The position numbers were made by a program, and so were the translations under genes. Under the pieces are notes generated by a model that was given only the letters and a program-made list of their open reading frames with translations, did no database searches and was not told where the DNA came from. DNA of 64,000 nt from Streptococcus pluranimalium (lineage in GTDB: Bacteria; Bacillota; Bacilli; Lactobacillales; Streptococcaceae), in the NCBI RefSeq assembly GCF_002953735.1, contig NZ_CP025536.1, positions 2,001,523-2,065,522 of the forward strand. Reading direction: 5' to 3'. This document shows positions 26,004 to 37,504 of the stretch, piece by piece; the first letter of the stretch is position 1; the number at the start of each line of letters is the position of its first letter.

Positions 26004-27923
26004 TTACTTATCAAGGTTACGACGGGCCTTATTATTGCCTTCTAGATAAACCATCAAAATCGAAATATCAGCTGGATTCACGCCCGAGATACGGCTAGCT
26101 TGTCCAATGGTTTCTGGATTAATTTTCTTGAACTTTTGACGGGCTTCAGTAGCAATAGAATCAATCGCATCCCAGTCGATGTTAGCTGGAATTCGTTTTT
26201 CTTCCATACGTTTCATCTTGTCAACCTGATCAAGAGCTTTATTAATATAGCCTTCATACTTGATTTCCGTTTCCAAAAGTTCAATTACTTTACTATCCAA
26301 GTCCTCAGCTGCAGGTCCTACAAAGTCTGTCGCCACCTTATAATCAATCTCCGGACGGCGCATGAAAGCCTTAGCTGTCATAGCATCTGTCAATGATTTA
26401 AAGCCAAGAGATTGGATGCGCTCATTAGTTTCCTTGACAGGTTTTAGCTTAACCGTGTCAAGTCGTGTCAACTCATTGTCAAACTGATTTTTCTTGATTT
26501 CAAAGGCATTCCAGCGCTCATCATCAACCAAACCAACTTGACGTCCGAGTGGTGTCAACCGCATATCCGCATTGTCATGGCGAAGAATGAGACGGTATTC
26601 TGCACGAGACGTTAAGAGACGGTATGGCTCTAAGGTTCCTTTAGTGACAAGGTCGTCAATCATAACACCGATATAAGCATCAGAACGTTTTAAGATAAAT
26701 TCTGGCTTACCTTGGACTTTAAGAGCTGCATTGATACCAGCAATAATACCTTGTCCAGCAGCTTCTTCATAACCAGATGTTCCATTGGTTTGACCAGCGG
26801 TAAAGAGACCTGAAATCACCTTAGTTTCCAAGGTTGCACGCAGTTGGTGTGGCAAGACAATGTCATACTCTATGGCATAACCCGTACGCATCATTTCGGC
26901 ATTTTCCAACCCCTTAACCGAATGAATCAGCTCGCGTTGTACATCCTCTGGTAAAGAGGTTGACAATCCTTGTACGTAAACTTCATCAGTATGACGTCCT
27001 TCTGGTTCAAGGAAAAGCTGATGGCGTTCCTTATCCGCAAAACGGACAATCTTGTCTTCAATCGATGGACAATAACGCGGACCAACCCCCTTGACAACAC
27101 CTGAGAACATCGGAGCGCGGTGAAGATTTTTCTTGATCAAATCATGACTATCTGCATTAGTGTATGTCAACCAGCAGTCAACTTGATCAGTAATATAGTC
27201 TTCATCCTTAGACATAAATGAAAAATGATTCGGTTTCGTGTCACCAGGTTGCACTTCTGTCACGGAATAGTCAATGGTTGACCCTTTGACACGTGGTGGT
27301 GTCCCTGTTTTAAAGCGACCAATTTCAAGACCATGCTTGACAAGGTTGTCAGCCAGTGTCACTGAAGCCAAGCTGTTATTTGGTCCAGATGAATACTTGA
27401 GTTCACCTAAGATAATTTCCCCACGCAAGGCTGTTCCTGTTGTGATCACAACTGCACGAGCCCCATATTTTTGACCAGTAGCTGTCAAGACACCGACAAC
27501 TTGTCCATCTTCAACCAAAATGTCATCAATCATAGATTGACGTAAGGTCAAATTTTCTTCTTGCTCAACAGTCTTTTTCATCTCTTCCGCATAAAGATGC
27601 TTATCTGCTTGGGCACGAAGGGCACGCACCGCAGGACCTTTCCCAGTATTGAGCATCTTCATCTGAATATAGGTTTTATCAATATTTTTACCCATTTCAC
27701 CACCAAGGGCGTCGATTTCACGGACGACAATCCCCTTAGCAGAGCCGCCAATGGATGGGTTACACGGCATGAAAGCTAGCATATCTAAGTTAATGGTCGC
27801 TAATAAGGTTTTAGACCCCATCCGGCTAGCCGCTAAAGCAGCTTCGACACCCGCATGTCCAGCACCAACAACAATGACGTCAAATGTTTCACTAAAAGTA
27901 TGTTCCACTTTAATCTTCTCCAT
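26004..27923 (-). CDS. mnmG: tRNA uridine-5-carboxymethylaminomethyl modification enzyme MnmG
   Basis: 639-aa FAD enzyme (GidA) that with MnmE builds cmnm5U at wobble U34. The FAD motif is [17 protein letters not shown], with the MnmG signatures [10 protein letters not shown] and TGTALRGEI. The C-terminal helical tail ends [18 protein letters not shown]. Start ATG 27921-27923 lies inside the end of the upstream Nudix gene (14-bp overlap), showing coupling. Confidence 0.97.
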   Translation of the reverse strand: MEKIKVEHTFSETFDVIVVGAGHAGVEAALAASRMGSKTLLATINLDMLAFMPCNPSIGGSAKGIVVREIDALGGEMGKNIDKTYIQMKMLNTGKGPAVRALRAQADKHLYAEEMKKTVEQEENLTLRQSMIDDILVEDGQVVGVLTATGQKYGARAVVITTGTALRGEIILGELKYSSGPNNSLASVTLADNLVKHGLEIGRFKTGTPPRVKGSTIDYSVTEVQPGDTKPNHFSFMSKDEDYITDQVDCWLTYTNADSHDLIKKNLHRAPMFSGVVKGVGPRYCPSIEDKIVRFADKERHQLFLEPEGRHTDEVYVQGLSTSLPEDVQRELIHSVKGLENAEMMRTGYAIEYDIVLPHQLRATLETKVISGLFTAGQTNGTSGYEEAAGQGIIAGINAALKVQGKPEFILKRSDAYIGVMIDDLVTKGTLEPYRLLTSRAEYRLILRHDNADMRLTPLGRQVGLVDDERWNAFEIKKNQFDNELTRLDTVKLKPVKETNERIQSLGFKSLTDAMTAKAFMRRPEIDYKVATDFVGPAAEDLDSKVIELLETEIKYEGYINKALDQVDKMKRMEEKRIPANIDWDAIDSIATEARQKFKKINPETIGQASRISGVNPADISILMVYLEGNNKARRNLDK

Positions 27924-28368
27924 CTTTATTTACAATATGTTTTAACTGGCCATCCCAGTTTATTAAAGCCTTTTTGAGGAAGGCGGGATTTAAATTTATA
28001 TTATCAAGTTCATTTAGAGAGACCCACTCACATCGTCTTATTTGCCCTCCCTCCTCAATCTTTGAATTGGGAGATGATAACGGAGTAACAACATAATGAA
28101 ATTCTATTTGATGGTATTCCGTATTTTCTAAAGAAAAATGATTTTCAACAACAAAAGCTAATTGACCAACTTCAATCTGAATCCCAACCTCTTCATAAAT
28201 TTCACGTTTAATAGCAGTTTCTGTCAACTCATTGACAAGAATAGCACCACCTAGCAAATAATACTCGTCTTTTGGTGATTTAGCTAAATAAAGCTTATCC
28301 TCTTTCAGCATCAAAGCTGATACCCGAACTCCAAAACTATGGTGATTAACCTTAGTACGAAAATCCAT
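27910..28368 (-). CDS. Nudix hydrolase
   Basis: 152 aa from ATG 28366-28368, chosen for GGAGG 7 bp upstream. The Nudix motif [23 protein letters not shown] is clear near residues 44-66. The upstream [18 protein letters not shown] is usual for nucleoside-diphosphate-type Nudix enzymes. Substrate unknown. Overlaps mnmG. Confidence 0.85.
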   Translation of the reverse strand: MDFRTKVNHHSFGVRVSALMLKEDKLYLAKSPKDEYYLLGGAILVNELTETAIKREIYEEVGIQIEVGQLAFVVENHFSLENTEYHQIEFHYVVTPLSSPNSKIEEGGQIRRCEWVSLNELDNINLNPAFLKKALINWDGQLKHIVNKDGED

Positions 28369-28570
28369 CCCTTTTCCTCCAATATTATTTTTACTCAAGA
28401 AAAGTCAAAAAGAGACTAGTCAACGACGTATCCTTTTGATTTTTTAAGAGAGTAAAAACACAAAAATAGCCAAAACCCTCAATCATTGCAGACCAAAAAG
28501 ACCTGCAAGACCATGAGCTTTGACTTTCATGATATTACTAAAGATAGTTTATCAAATAAAAGCTAAGGAT

Positions 28571-28942
28571 TCAAGATTTATAATTTTGCTTTTCTGGAAT
28601 GACTCCTCTAACACCACCAGTAGGATCGGCGACATCACCAATATAACGTGGTATTAGGTGAACATGACAGTGAAAGATCGTCTGACCAGCATCTTTCCCG
28701 CAATTAACACCAATATTATATCCTGCAGGCGTGTATCGATCATCTAAATCGACTTTGCATTTCAATAACAAATCATCAATCGCATTTTTTTCGTCAGTTG
28801 TTAGAGCAAAATAGTCTTCTACATGGCGCTTAGGAACAATCAAAACATGTCCTTCCGATACCGGATTATTATCATAAAAAGCCTTTGCAAGATCATTCTC
28901 AGTTAAAACTGTTTCAAGTTCACAAAAAACACAACAATCCAT
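28571..28942 (-). CDS. HIT-family nucleotide hydrolase
   Basis: 123-aa protein of the histidine-triad family. The active-site motif is TIFHCHVHLIPR (residues about 90-100), and a CxxC pair opens the protein (DCCVFCE). Close relatives hydrolyse adenylated compounds such as AMP-lysine or dinucleoside polyphosphates. It begins 18 bp after mnmA, so they are probably co-transcribed. The 170 bp to the next gene downstream holds no clear terminator. Confidence 0.88.
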   Translation of the reverse strand: MDCCVFCELETVLTENDLAKAFYDNNPVSEGHVLIVPKRHVEDYFALTTDEKNAIDDLLLKCKVDLDDRYTPAGYNIGVNCGKDAGQTIFHCHVHLIPRYIGDVADPTGGVRGVIPEKQNYKS

Positions 28943-28960
28943 CTTTACACCTCAGTCAAC

Positions 28961-30109
<1,149 letters not shown>

Positions 30110-30117
30110 TTAACGTA

Positions 30118-30160
30118 CGATTTGAAGGTCGTCGTTTATCAAAAGTCGATTTGAAGGTCG
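30118..30160. repeat. Direct repeats upstream of mnmA
   Basis: CGATTTGAAGGTCG occurs perfectly at 30118-30131 and 30147-30160 (29-bp period), and a partial third copy follows. They lie 36-78 bp upstream of the mnmA ATG. Confidence 0.8.
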
Positions 30161-30247
30161 ATTTTGAATGCCCGAAGGCAGACTACATTATAACACTATT
30201 TTGATAGATTTCCAAAAGGCAACAACTTATTAACAATACTCTATTTT

Positions 30248-30270
30248 TAAAGCGCTTTATTTGTTATAAT
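30248..30270 (+). promoter_or_regulatory. sda promoter with cre-like palindrome
   Basis: TATAAT (30265-30270) with a perfect 12-bp palindrome TAAAGCGCTTTA (30248-30259) in the -35 region. The core resembles a CcpA cre site but lacks its outer bases. Catabolite control is inferred. Confidence 0.5.
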
Positions 30271-30299
30271 AAAGACAACTTTAATCTTAGGAGCTTGTT

Positions 30300-30974
30300 A
30301 TGAAACCTCTAAAATTTCAATCTGTTTTCGATATTATTGGACCTGTCATGATTGGTCCGTCATCGAGCCATACCGCAGGTGCTGTGAGAATAGGACGACT
30401 GATTCACTCTATTTTAGGCATGGAACCAAAGGAAGTCACTTTTTACCTTTACAACTCTTTTGCTAAAACCTACCGCGGTCATGGAACAGATCGTGCCCTC
30501 GTTGCTGGGATTATGGGTATGGATACGGACAATCCTAACATTAAGCATTCACTAGAAATTGCTCATGAAAAGGGAATTCGTATCTACTGGGAAATTTTAA
30601 AGGAAGGTGACGCTCCCCACCCTAACACTGTCAAAATCGAAGTCAAAGATTCCAATGGCAACAGCATGAGCCTTACTGGTATTTCTATCGGTGGTGGTAA
30701 TATCCAAGTGACAGAACTAAATGGTTTTGCCGTAACCCTGCAGATGAACACCCCTACCATTATCGTTGTTCATCAAGATGTACCTGGTATGATTGCAAAA
30801 GTCACCGATATTTTATCTGATTATGATATCAATATTGCTCAGATGAACGTTACTCGTGAAAAAGCCGGACAAAAGGCCATTATGATCATTGAAGTTGATT
30901 CACGGGACTGTCAAGATGCTGTCAATGCAATCGAAACTATTCCACATCTCTACAATGTCAATTACTTTGGATAA
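30300..30974 (+). CDS. sdaAB: L-serine dehydratase, beta subunit
   Basis: 224-aa subunit of the iron-sulfur L-serine dehydratase that deaminates serine to pyruvate and ammonia. The N-terminal domain shows GPVMIGPSSSHTAGAVRIGR. The C-terminal 70 residues are an ACT domain (IIVVHQDVPGMIAKVTDILS). ATG follows AGGAG. The alpha subunit begins 11 bp later, completing the two-part enzyme. Confidence 0.96.
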   Translation: MKPLKFQSVFDIIGPVMIGPSSSHTAGAVRIGRLIHSILGMEPKEVTFYLYNSFAKTYRGHGTDRALVAGIMGMDTDNPNIKHSLEIAHEKGIRIYWEILKEGDAPHPNTVKIEVKDSNGNSMSLTGISIGGGNIQVTELNGFAVTLQMNTPTIIVVHQDVPGMIAKVTDILSDYDINIAQMNVTREKAGQKAIMIIEVDSRDCQDAVNAIETIPHLYNVNYFG

Positions 30975-30985
30975 GGAGGCAGATC

Positions 30986-31861
30986 ATGTTTTACTCAATT
31001 AAAGAATTAGTGCAGCAAGCAGAAGAAAATTATAATGGTTCCGTTGCTGATTTAATGATTGCCACTGAAATAGAGTTGACCGGTCGTCAAGAAGACGAAA
31101 TCCGCTATATTATGTCTCGTAATTTAGAAGTCATGCTAGCCTCTGTTAAAGATGGTTTGAATAAGGAAAAATCTGTTAGTGGTCTGACAGGTGGCGATGC
31201 TTTTAAGTTGAATCAATACATCCAAAAAGGGAATACCCTATCTGAACCCACCATTCTAACAGCTGCACGTAACGCCATGGCTGTCAATGAGCAAAACGCT
31301 AAAATGGGATTGGTCTGTGCCACTCCAACTGCTGGAAGCGCTGGTTGTATTCCCGCTATCATTTCAACAGCTATTGAAAAATTAAATCTGACTGCAGAAG
31401 AACAGCTTGATTTTCTCTTTACAGCAGGAGCATTTGGATTGGTCATTGCTAACAATGCTTCTATTTCTGGAGCAGAAGGTGGCTGTCAAGCTGAAGTTGG
31501 TTCAGCAGCAGCTATGGGAGCAGCAGCTATGGCAATGGCTGCTGGAGGAACTGCCTACCAAGCTAGTCAAGCTGTCGCCTTCGTCATCAAAAATCTACTC
31601 GGTCTTGTCTGCGATCCAGTAGCTGGTTTAGTCGAAGTTCCCTGTGTCAAGCGCAATGCCATGGGAGCAAGCTTTGCTCTAGTAGCAGCTGATATGGCGC
31701 TAGCTGGTATTGAATCAAAAATTCCAGTTGACGAGGTTGTTGACGCCATGTATCAAGTCGGCAAGGCCATGCCTACAGCCTTTAAAGAAACTGCCGAAGG
31801 AGGACTCGCTGCAACACCTACCGGAAAACGCTATGCTCAAGAAATCTTTGGAGGTATCTAG
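30986..31861 (+). CDS. sdaAA: L-serine dehydratase, alpha subunit
   Basis: 291-aa catalytic subunit binding the 4Fe-4S cluster. Candidate cluster cysteines are in ATPTAGSAGCIP, GAEGGCQAE and LVCDPVAGLVEVPCVKRN. It ends exactly where the phosphatase gene begins, so the three genes form one operon. Confidence 0.96.
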   Translation: MFYSIKELVQQAEENYNGSVADLMIATEIELTGRQEDEIRYIMSRNLEVMLASVKDGLNKEKSVSGLTGGDAFKLNQYIQKGNTLSEPTILTAARNAMAVNEQNAKMGLVCATPTAGSAGCIPAIISTAIEKLNLTAEEQLDFLFTAGAFGLVIANNASISGAEGGCQAEVGSAAAMGAAAMAMAAGGTAYQASQAVAFVIKNLLGLVCDPVAGLVEVPCVKRNAMGASFALVAADMALAGIESKIPVDEVVDAMYQVGKAMPTAFKETAEGGLAATPTGKRYAQEIFGGI

Positions 31862-32455
31862 ATGAAACAAACCATCTATCTCATCCGACATGCTGAACCT
31901 AATTATAATAATCATCAGGATGATGAAAGAGAACTGACAGCTAAAGGTTTACAAGACTGTCAACTATTACTAGATTACTTTAAGGATATTAACATTGATA
32001 GGATTTACTCTAGCCCCTTCAAACGTACTCTTCAAACCATTGATGAACTAGCCAAGGAAAAAAATTTACCCATCCAAATTAAAGAGAACTTTAGAGAACG
32101 TAAAATTGATGATGTTTGGATTGATGATTTCAATACCTTTTCTCAGCGTCAGTGGCAAGACTTTAACTATAAACTAGCAAAAGGTGAGAGCCTCCAAGAA
32201 GTACAAGATCGAAATATCCAACAACTGCAAGAGATACTAAAGGAACAAGAAACTTCTATCATTATTTCTTCGCACGGAACAGCCATCTCTACTATTCTCA
32301 ATTATTATGATCATCAATTTTCCTTTGATAACTTTCAAGCTATTAAACAACTCATGCCTTTTCTGGCAACACTATCATTTGAAAATGGTAAGCTTCAAGA
32401 TTTTAGCATAAGAAATCTTTTTAACGATCAAATCGTCTATACAAAAAGAAGTTGA
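31862..32455 (+). CDS. Histidine phosphatase family protein
   Basis: 197-aa cytosolic phosphatase of the phosphoglycerate-mutase-like branch. The phosphohistidine motif is YLIRHAEPNYNN, with second-core SSHGTAIS and SSPFKRTLQT. Substrate unknown. It abuts sdaAA with no gap and ends inside a terminator. Confidence 0.85.
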   Translation: MKQTIYLIRHAEPNYNNHQDDERELTAKGLQDCQLLLDYFKDINIDRIYSSPFKRTLQTIDELAKEKNLPIQIKENFRERKIDDVWIDDFNTFSQRQWQDFNYKLAKGESLQEVQDRNIQQLQEILKEQETSIIISSHGTAISTILNYYDHQFSFDNFQAIKQLMPFLATLSFENGKLQDFSIRNLFNDQIVYTKRS

Positions 32456-32474
32456 CAATCTGTCAACTTCTTTT
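32444..32474. terminator. Bidirectional terminator between convergent genes
   Basis: Perfect 14-bp stem AAAAGAAGTTGACA / TGTCAACTTCTTTT with 3-nt loop, overlapping the phosphatase stop codon and lying just beyond the lysozyme-like gene. Confidence 0.9.
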
Positions 32475-32477
32475 ATA

Positions 32478-33173
32478 TTAATAACCCCAAGCTGATAAGC
32501 CTTGAGCATTGTAAGCATTAATAGCTGAATTAATCTGATCTTGGATAGTAGCTGTAGAACCCCAGCCCGGCATAGTTTGGAAAAGCCCTGAGGCGCCAGA
32601 AGCATTACGAGCACCAACTTGACCATTTGATTCACGAGCTATAATGTGTTCCCATGTTGCTTGATCTACACCTGTGGCTGCCGCCATTTGTGCTGCTGCA
32701 TAAGCTCCATCCTTACCAGCAGTATTACCATTAGCTAAAGCACCTGTAGATGTTGGCGCCGCATAATGCTGTGTCTGTTGTACGGGTGTCGCTGTTACTT
32801 GCGTATTATAAGCCACCTCAGATGCCACTGCTTGTTCTGAATTTGTAGCTACTGCCGCTGTCTCTGGCGCTGCTACAGCAGCAACCTCACTGACAGGAGC
32901 TTCACTAGTAGTTGAAGCCTCATTTGAACTTGGTGCAGTTTCACTAGCAGATGACCTAGAAGTACTTGACGTTTTTGTGGCCTCACTTGAAGAAGCTTGA
33001 CTACTGGTCTCCTGTGTTGGTTTTATCTCAACTTCCTCGGATTCTGCTTTTGAAAAGTAACTGTTGGAACTGAAAACCCCTGTTGCTCCCAGAATAGCAC
33101 CAAAAGCTAAAAGCGGTAATAACAAATACAAGGTCTTTTTCTTTAATTTATTTTCTTTTAAATGTCGTTTCAT
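32478..33173 (-). CDS. Secreted lysozyme-like (transglycosylase SLT) protein
   Basis: 231-aa exported protein. A basic N-terminus and one hydrophobic helix (residues 14-33) serve as signal or anchor. Residues about 45-145 are a low-complexity Ser/Thr/Ala/Glu linker. The C-terminal 75 residues form a lysozyme-like domain ([20 protein letters not shown] then [13 protein letters not shown]), with E of ARES as the likely acid. It resembles streptococcal and staphylococcal IsaA/SceD-like or Apf-like wall hydrolases. The upstream region holds repeats suggesting tight regulation. Confidence 0.85.
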   Translation of the reverse strand: MKRHLKENKLKKKTLYLLLPLLAFGAILGATGVFSSNSYFSKAESEEVEIKPTQETSSQASSSEATKTSSTSRSSASETAPSSNEASTTSEAPVSEVAAVAAPETAAVATNSEQAVASEVAYNTQVTATPVQQTQHYAAPTSTGALANGNTAGKDGAYAAAQMAAATGVDQATWEHIIARESNGQVGARNASGASGLFQTMPGWGSTATIQDQINSAINAYNAQGLSAWGY

Positions 33174-33525
33174 AGTAAAATATCTCTTTCTTAAAGTGAT
33201 CCTTATTTATCATACTCTTCTTTTATTACTTAATAATGAAAGTTATATGACAAATATGACATTACCTTGTTAAATTCATAAATATCCGACAAAAATCACT
33301 CTTTTTATTTATCAAAAAGCTCCATACGCCGTATAAATAAAACTATTAAGATATTCTGCGACAATAAGCGAGCAAATTAACTTGACAAAACTATAAACAA
33401 TCTTGACAAATCTGGTAAAGAATCTAGCATCTGTTTTAATAACTTGTTTACTATTGTGTAAAGATATCATTTAAAAAGAACATTACCGTTACAGCCTTTA
33501 ACTTTAATATAGGGCAATTATCCAT
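33174..33525. other. Long AT-rich upstream region of the lysozyme-like gene
   Basis: No gene is supported. It contains tandem ATATGACAA/ATATGACAT (33245-33262), and a 21-bp-spaced direct repeat beginning CTTGACAAA at 33381 and 33402. A weak TATGAT -10 can be placed upstream of the ATG. A WalR box was sought; the TGTCAT tandem has a 9-bp period where WalR sites have 11. Confidence 0.55.
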
Positions 33526-33566
33526 ATAAAAAAGTTGAGTCTGAGAGGCTCAACTTTGATTTTTTA
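33526..33566. terminator. Terminator of the ECF operon
   Basis: AAAAGTTGAG and CTCAACTTT (9-nt loop); on the minus strand it is followed by TTTTTATATG. Confidence 0.85.
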
Positions 33567-34364
33567 AACAGTTGTTTTTAGCATAAATAATGTGACACCA
33601 AGTAGCAGAAAGGCTAAAATCGTTAGACTATCAGATAACTGCCACTTGAGTTGACGATATTTTGTCCGACCATCTCCACCTTGATAACCACGTGATTCCA
33701 TAGCAGTAGCCAAAGCATCAGCTCTCTTGAAACTTGACGCAAATAAGGGGATAAGAATAGGAATAATCGTTTTGACCTTCTGCATAAGGTTTCCCTCACC
33801 AAAATCAACACCACGCGCCCTCTGTGCATTCATGATTCTCGTCGTATCATCCATTAAAGTTGGAACAAAACGTAAACTAAGCGATAGCATTAGACCTATT
33901 TCATGTGCTGGTACTTTGAAAACACGTAATGGTTTTAAAAGAGACTCCACTGCATCAGCTAAACTTAAAGGCATTGTTGTCAAGGTCAATATCGTTGACA
34001 TCAGAATGATTAAAACAAAACGCATGAAAATCAACAAAGCCTGAGCTAAGCCAAAATCCGTAATTTTAAACACCCAAAAAGTAAATAATGGATTACCTTG
34101 TGTCGTAAAGAAGACTTGAAACAAAGTGGTAAATAAGATAATCCCAATCATCGGCTTGACACCGTTAATAAAGAACTTGACTGGAATCTGGGAAAGAATA
34201 ACCGCAACCAAAGTAAATGCCAACATAATAGCATTAGTCACCACATTATTTGCCCAAAAGACAACAATAATAAACAGCATCATTGCAATCAATTTACTAC
34301 GAGGATCCAAACGATGGACAAGAGAATCACCAGGGATATAACGACCTAATATTAACTTATCCAC
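33564..34364 (-). CDS. ecfT: ECF transporter transmembrane subunit EcfT
   Basis: 266-aa membrane subunit coupling the two ATPases to interchangeable vitamin-binding S components. N-terminus [17 protein letters not shown], several helices, and the coupling-helix motifs ARG ([10 protein letters not shown]) and ESRGYQG near the C-terminus. It overlaps ecfA2 by 8 bp. No S component lies here, so it is a shared group II energising module. Confidence 0.95.
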   Translation of the reverse strand: MDKLILGRYIPGDSLVHRLDPRSKLIAMMLFIIVVFWANNVVTNAIMLAFTLVAVILSQIPVKFFINGVKPMIGIILFTTLFQVFFTTQGNPLFTFWVFKITDFGLAQALLIFMRFVLIILMSTILTLTTMPLSLADAVESLLKPLRVFKVPAHEIGLMLSLSLRFVPTLMDDTTRIMNAQRARGVDFGEGNLMQKVKTIIPILIPLFASSFKRADALATAMESRGYQGGDGRTKYRQLKWQLSDSLTILAFLLLGVTLFMLKTTV

Positions 34365-35199
34365 GCCTAATCTCCTCCTTAAACTGCTCTATCGTAATCG
34401 GTAATGATGGTAATGAGAGCCCTCTTTTTTGCAATCGATAAGCAAATTTGGTGATTTTAGGTACCCCAACCTGCTTTTCTTCTAAAAAGGCAACATCTTG
34501 GAAAAGATCGACCGGACTTCCCTGAGCGACAATCTGTCCTTTTTCAAGTAGATAGGCATAATCAGCATAATCAGCAACATCATCCATCAAGTGTGTAACT
34601 AGTACAATCGTCATACCAGAGTCATGTAACTGCTTGAACAAGGTCATCAACTCTTTGCGACCTCTAGGATCTAAACCTGCCGTTGGCTCATCTAAAATAA
34701 GGATTTCTGGTTGCATAGCCAATATACCAGCAATGGCAACCCGTCGCATTTGACCACCCGATAAATCAAATGGATTTTGATCAAATAAATCTTCAGAAAT
34801 TCCTACTTGTTTCAAACTCTGACGAGCACGGTCTTCAGCTTCTTCTACAGAAACACCAAAATTTTGTGGTCCAAAAGCCACATCCTTTAAAACAGTTTCA
34901 TCAAATAACTGACTTTCAGGAAATTGGAAAACCAATCCAACCTTTTGCCTTACTGACTTAATATCTTTAGGCTTGGCAGACGAAGCAATCTCAAAATCAT
35001 CAACATAAACAGTTCCTTCTGTCGGGATATTCAGACCGTTCAGCAGCTGCATAATGGTCGACTTACCTGAACCAGTATGTCCGATAAAGGCCGTATATGA
35101 CCCTTTTTCAATCTTCAAATCAATATCAAAAAGGGCACGCCCTTCAAAGGGTGTCCCAGCTTGATAGGTATAACTTACATTTTTGAGAGAAATTCCCAT
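34357..35199 (-). CDS. ecfA2: ECF transporter ATPase EcfA2
   Basis: 280-aa ATPase. Walker A is GHTGSGKST, signature [13 protein letters not shown], Walker [14 protein letters not shown]. It overlaps ecfA1 by 25 bp and ecfT by 8 bp, giving coupled synthesis of the complex. Confidence 0.95.
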   Translation of the reverse strand: MGISLKNVSYTYQAGTPFEGRALFDIDLKIEKGSYTAFIGHTGSGKSTIMQLLNGLNIPTEGTVYVDDFEIASSAKPKDIKSVRQKVGLVFQFPESQLFDETVLKDVAFGPQNFGVSVEEAEDRARQSLKQVGISEDLFDQNPFDLSGGQMRRVAIAGILAMQPEILILDEPTAGLDPRGRKELMTLFKQLHDSGMTIVLVTHLMDDVADYADYAYLLEKGQIVAQGSPVDLFQDVAFLEEKQVGVPKITKFAYRLQKRGLSLPSLPITIEQFKEEIRRG

Positions 35200-36017
35200 A
35201 AGTCATCTTCCAATTCTGTTTCTGTTCTGTATTCTTTTGATTGCCATCCAATATCCTGCAAAGATTCTTGCAAACGAACCGTAAATGGTAAATCTAGACC
35301 AAGTGCCACCAGATCATTACCTCGTGAAAGGAGTTCCCTAGGTGTTGAAATTGACTCAATTTCACCCGACTTCATGACAATAACACGATCACTAAGAGCA
35401 ACTTCATCTAAATCATGTGTGATTGAAATAATGGTCATGTCAAATTGCTGGCGGATTGTTTGAATCGTCCCCAATAGTTCCTGACGGCCATCTGGATCCA
35501 ACATGCTCGTTGACTCATCAAAGATTAAAATTTTAGGTCGAGTTGCAAGAGCACCTGCAATAGCTACGCGTTGCTTTTGTCCCCCAGAAAGTCTAGCAGG
35601 TTCACGTGTTTTAAATGCCGTCATCCCAACTAATGCCAAAGCTTCCGTGACTCTATTGGTCATTTCAGAATGACTAATACCCTTGTTTTCAAGACCAAAT
35701 GCAACATCATCTTCAACAGTGGCACCAACAAATTGATTGTCAGGATTTTGAAAAACCATACCAATATCCTGTCGAATTTCCCAAATATTTTCTTCAGTTA
35801 ACTTTTTACCAGCAATGTGAATATCACCTGATTCTGCTAGTAACAAACCATCGAGTAACCGAGCTGTTGTTGATTTTCCTGAACCATTATGTCCTACAAT
35901 AGATAACCATTCTCCAGGTTTCACGTGAAACGAAACATCTTTTAGAGTATAATCTTCTTGATCTTCCTGGTATTTAAAAAATAAATTTGAAACCTCAATC
36001 ATACGCTCACTCATCAT
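35175..36017 (-). CDS. ecfA1: ECF transporter ATPase EcfA1
   Basis: 280-aa ATPase. Walker A is GHNGSGKST, signature [13 protein letters not shown], Walker [14 protein letters not shown] with Ser in place of the usual Pro after DE. The start is uncertain among M1, M2 and M6; the ATGA overlap with pgsA favours the first two. A parS-like palindrome lies in the FHVKPGEW codons. Confidence 0.95.
   Translation of the reverse strand: MMSERMIEVSNLFFKYQEDQEDYTLKDVSFHVKPGEWLSIVGHNGSGKSTTARLLDGLLLAESGDIHIAGKKLTEENIWEIRQDIGMVFQNPDNQFVGATVEDDVAFGLENKGISHSEMTNRVTEALALVGMTAFKTREPARLSGGQKQRVAIAGALATRPKILIFDESTSMLDPDGRQELLGTIQTIRQQFDMTIISITHDLDEVALSDRVIVMKSGEIESISTPRELLSRGNDLVALGLDLPFTVRLQESLQDIGWQSKEYRTETELEDDLWEFLSKM
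35918..35931. promoter_or_regulatory. Candidate parS site within ecfA1
   Basis: GTTTCACGTGAAAC is the perfect 14-bp core of the ParB-binding parS consensus; only the outermost base on each side differs from the 16-bp form. parB is in this window. Confidence 0.7.
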
Positions 36018-36556
36018 TTAAAAGTGTCTTTAAACAAGAAACCAGCACCTTTAAAATAATCATATCCTGAGTAAATCGTAAAGAATAAAGCGATATAAAG
36101 CATGACTGTTCCTAGAAAGTTTAAGTGACATAGTAATAAAATAACAGCTAACATTTGAGTCACTGTTTTAATCTTACCAGGCATAGCTGCTGCCAAAACT
36201 TCACCACCAGTTTCAACCAAAAGTAAACGAAGTCCCGTTACAGCCAACTCACGACAGATAATAACTGCTGATACCCAAGCTGGCGCCATTCCCAAACCAA
36301 CAAGCATGATAAAGGCACTCATCACAAGCATTTTATCAGCCAAAGGATCGGCAAATTTACCAAAGTTAGTCACTACGTGCCATTTACGTGCTAAATAACC
36401 GTCTAGGTAGTCTGTAAAACTCGCTACAGCAAAGATAATCGCTGCTACGATATGACCAAATAGACTACTAGAAAAAGACGTTAGTAGCAAAAATAGGGGA
36501 ATCATGAAGATGCGAATTACAGTTAATAAATTAGGGATATTTTCTTTTTTTGTCAT
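36014..36556 (-). CDS. pgsA: CDP-diacylglycerol-glycerol-3-phosphate phosphatidyltransferase
   Basis: 180-aa membrane enzyme making phosphatidylglycerol phosphate. The CDP-alcohol phosphotransferase motif DG..AR..G...D is in DYLDGYLARKWHVVTNFGKFAD (residues about 49-70). Four to five helices. The pair rodZ-pgsA is conserved in Firmicutes. Confidence 0.95.
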   Translation of the reverse strand: MTKKENIPNLLTVIRIFMIPLFLLLTSFSSSLFGHIVAAIIFAVASFTDYLDGYLARKWHVVTNFGKFADPLADKMLVMSAFIMLVGLGMAPAWVSAVIICRELAVTGLRLLLVETGGEVLAAAMPGKIKTVTQMLAVILLLCHLNFLGTVMLYIALFFTIYSGYDYFKGAGFLFKDTFK

Positions 36557-36562
36557 TGTACC

Positions 36563-37432
36563 TTACTCAATCGTTAATGTAATATAACCAGTTGTATCAG
36601 CTAGTAATGATGATAAATCAAGTTCCTGTCCATTCACAGTCACCATAATACCAGAAGTATTGCCAAGTGTAATAAGAGTCTCACTCGTATCTTCCGACAA
36701 AGCTACACGAGTTGTCGGTGTTTCTTGGTTGAGCGTTGCACCTGATTCGTAGTTTGAATTAGATACTGAAAACCAGTTGTCTGGAGCTCCTTCTGATAAA
36801 CTAAACACAATATCTACAGGTTTTCTAGCTTTAGATAAGCTTGCTGTCAGATTAAGCCCATCACCCGCTGGTGTGACTTCAAGTATTGGTAGTTCACTAG
36901 ATGAACTCGTTGAAGATTCGCGGTTTGTTGACGTTTGCTGAAAACTTTGACTTTCCTCTTGCTTATTATCCAAGGCATCACGCTTCCAAAAAACAAAACA
37001 TAATAAACTAACCAGAACAACCAAAGCTAACAGGGCCACCATAGGAAAGAGAAAGTTTTTTCTTGCTGGTGATGTTTTAAACTGGCGATGACTAGTCCAT
37101 TTTTGTCCACTATCTGATCGGCTGTAAGACTCTGTGTCCTTCTCAGTTTTGTCATCATTAGAAACTATTTGAGTTGCCAATCTCTCTTGCCTTTCAGCGA
37201 CTGCAATGTGATAATCACGTAACAGTTCCTCATGATCTAAATCAACCGCTTCAGCATATTTTTTGATATAGGAAATTTCATAAGATTTACTTGGTAAAAG
37301 TGAAAACTGATCCATTTCCATGGATAGAAGATAAGAGGATTTTATACCAGTTAAGGCTTCAAGGTCATCGAGACTATAATGTTTAGATTCGCGACCATCT
37401 CTTAACTGCGTTCCAACTGATTTTTTTATCAT
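36563..37432 (-). CDS. rodZ: RodZ-like cell-shape protein
   Basis: 289-aa bitopic membrane protein. N-terminal helix-turn-helix domain (LRDGRESKHYSLDDLEALTG, then IKSSYLLSMEMD), one membrane helix (FLFPMVALLALVVLVSLLCF, about residues 126-147), a Ser/Thr linker and a C-terminal DUF4115-type beta domain. In other bacteria it links MreB or the elongation machinery to the membrane. Lies 6 bp before pgsA. Confidence 0.88.
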   Translation of the reverse strand: MIKKSVGTQLRDGRESKHYSLDDLEALTGIKSSYLLSMEMDQFSLLPSKSYEISYIKKYAEAVDLDHEELLRDYHIAVAERQERLATQIVSNDDKTEKDTESYSRSDSGQKWTSHRQFKTSPARKNFLFPMVALLALVVLVSLLCFVFWKRDALDNKQEESQSFQQTSTNRESSTSSSSELPILEVTPAGDGLNLTASLSKARKPVDIVFSLSEGAPDNWFSVSNSNYESGATLNQETPTTRVALSEDTSETLITLGNTSGIMVTVNGQELDLSSLLADTTGYITLTIE

Positions 37433-37504
37433 GTGTCAACCCCTCATTTCTAATCCATTTCGTTAATCTCTAGTATATCAAAAAATCCATCATTTTCCCA
37501 TGAC

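Noticed and set aside
33245-33262. WalR/VicR box upstream of the lysozyme-like gene
   Set aside because: The TGTCAT repeats have a 9-bp period; WalR sites repeat at 11 bp and have TGTWA.
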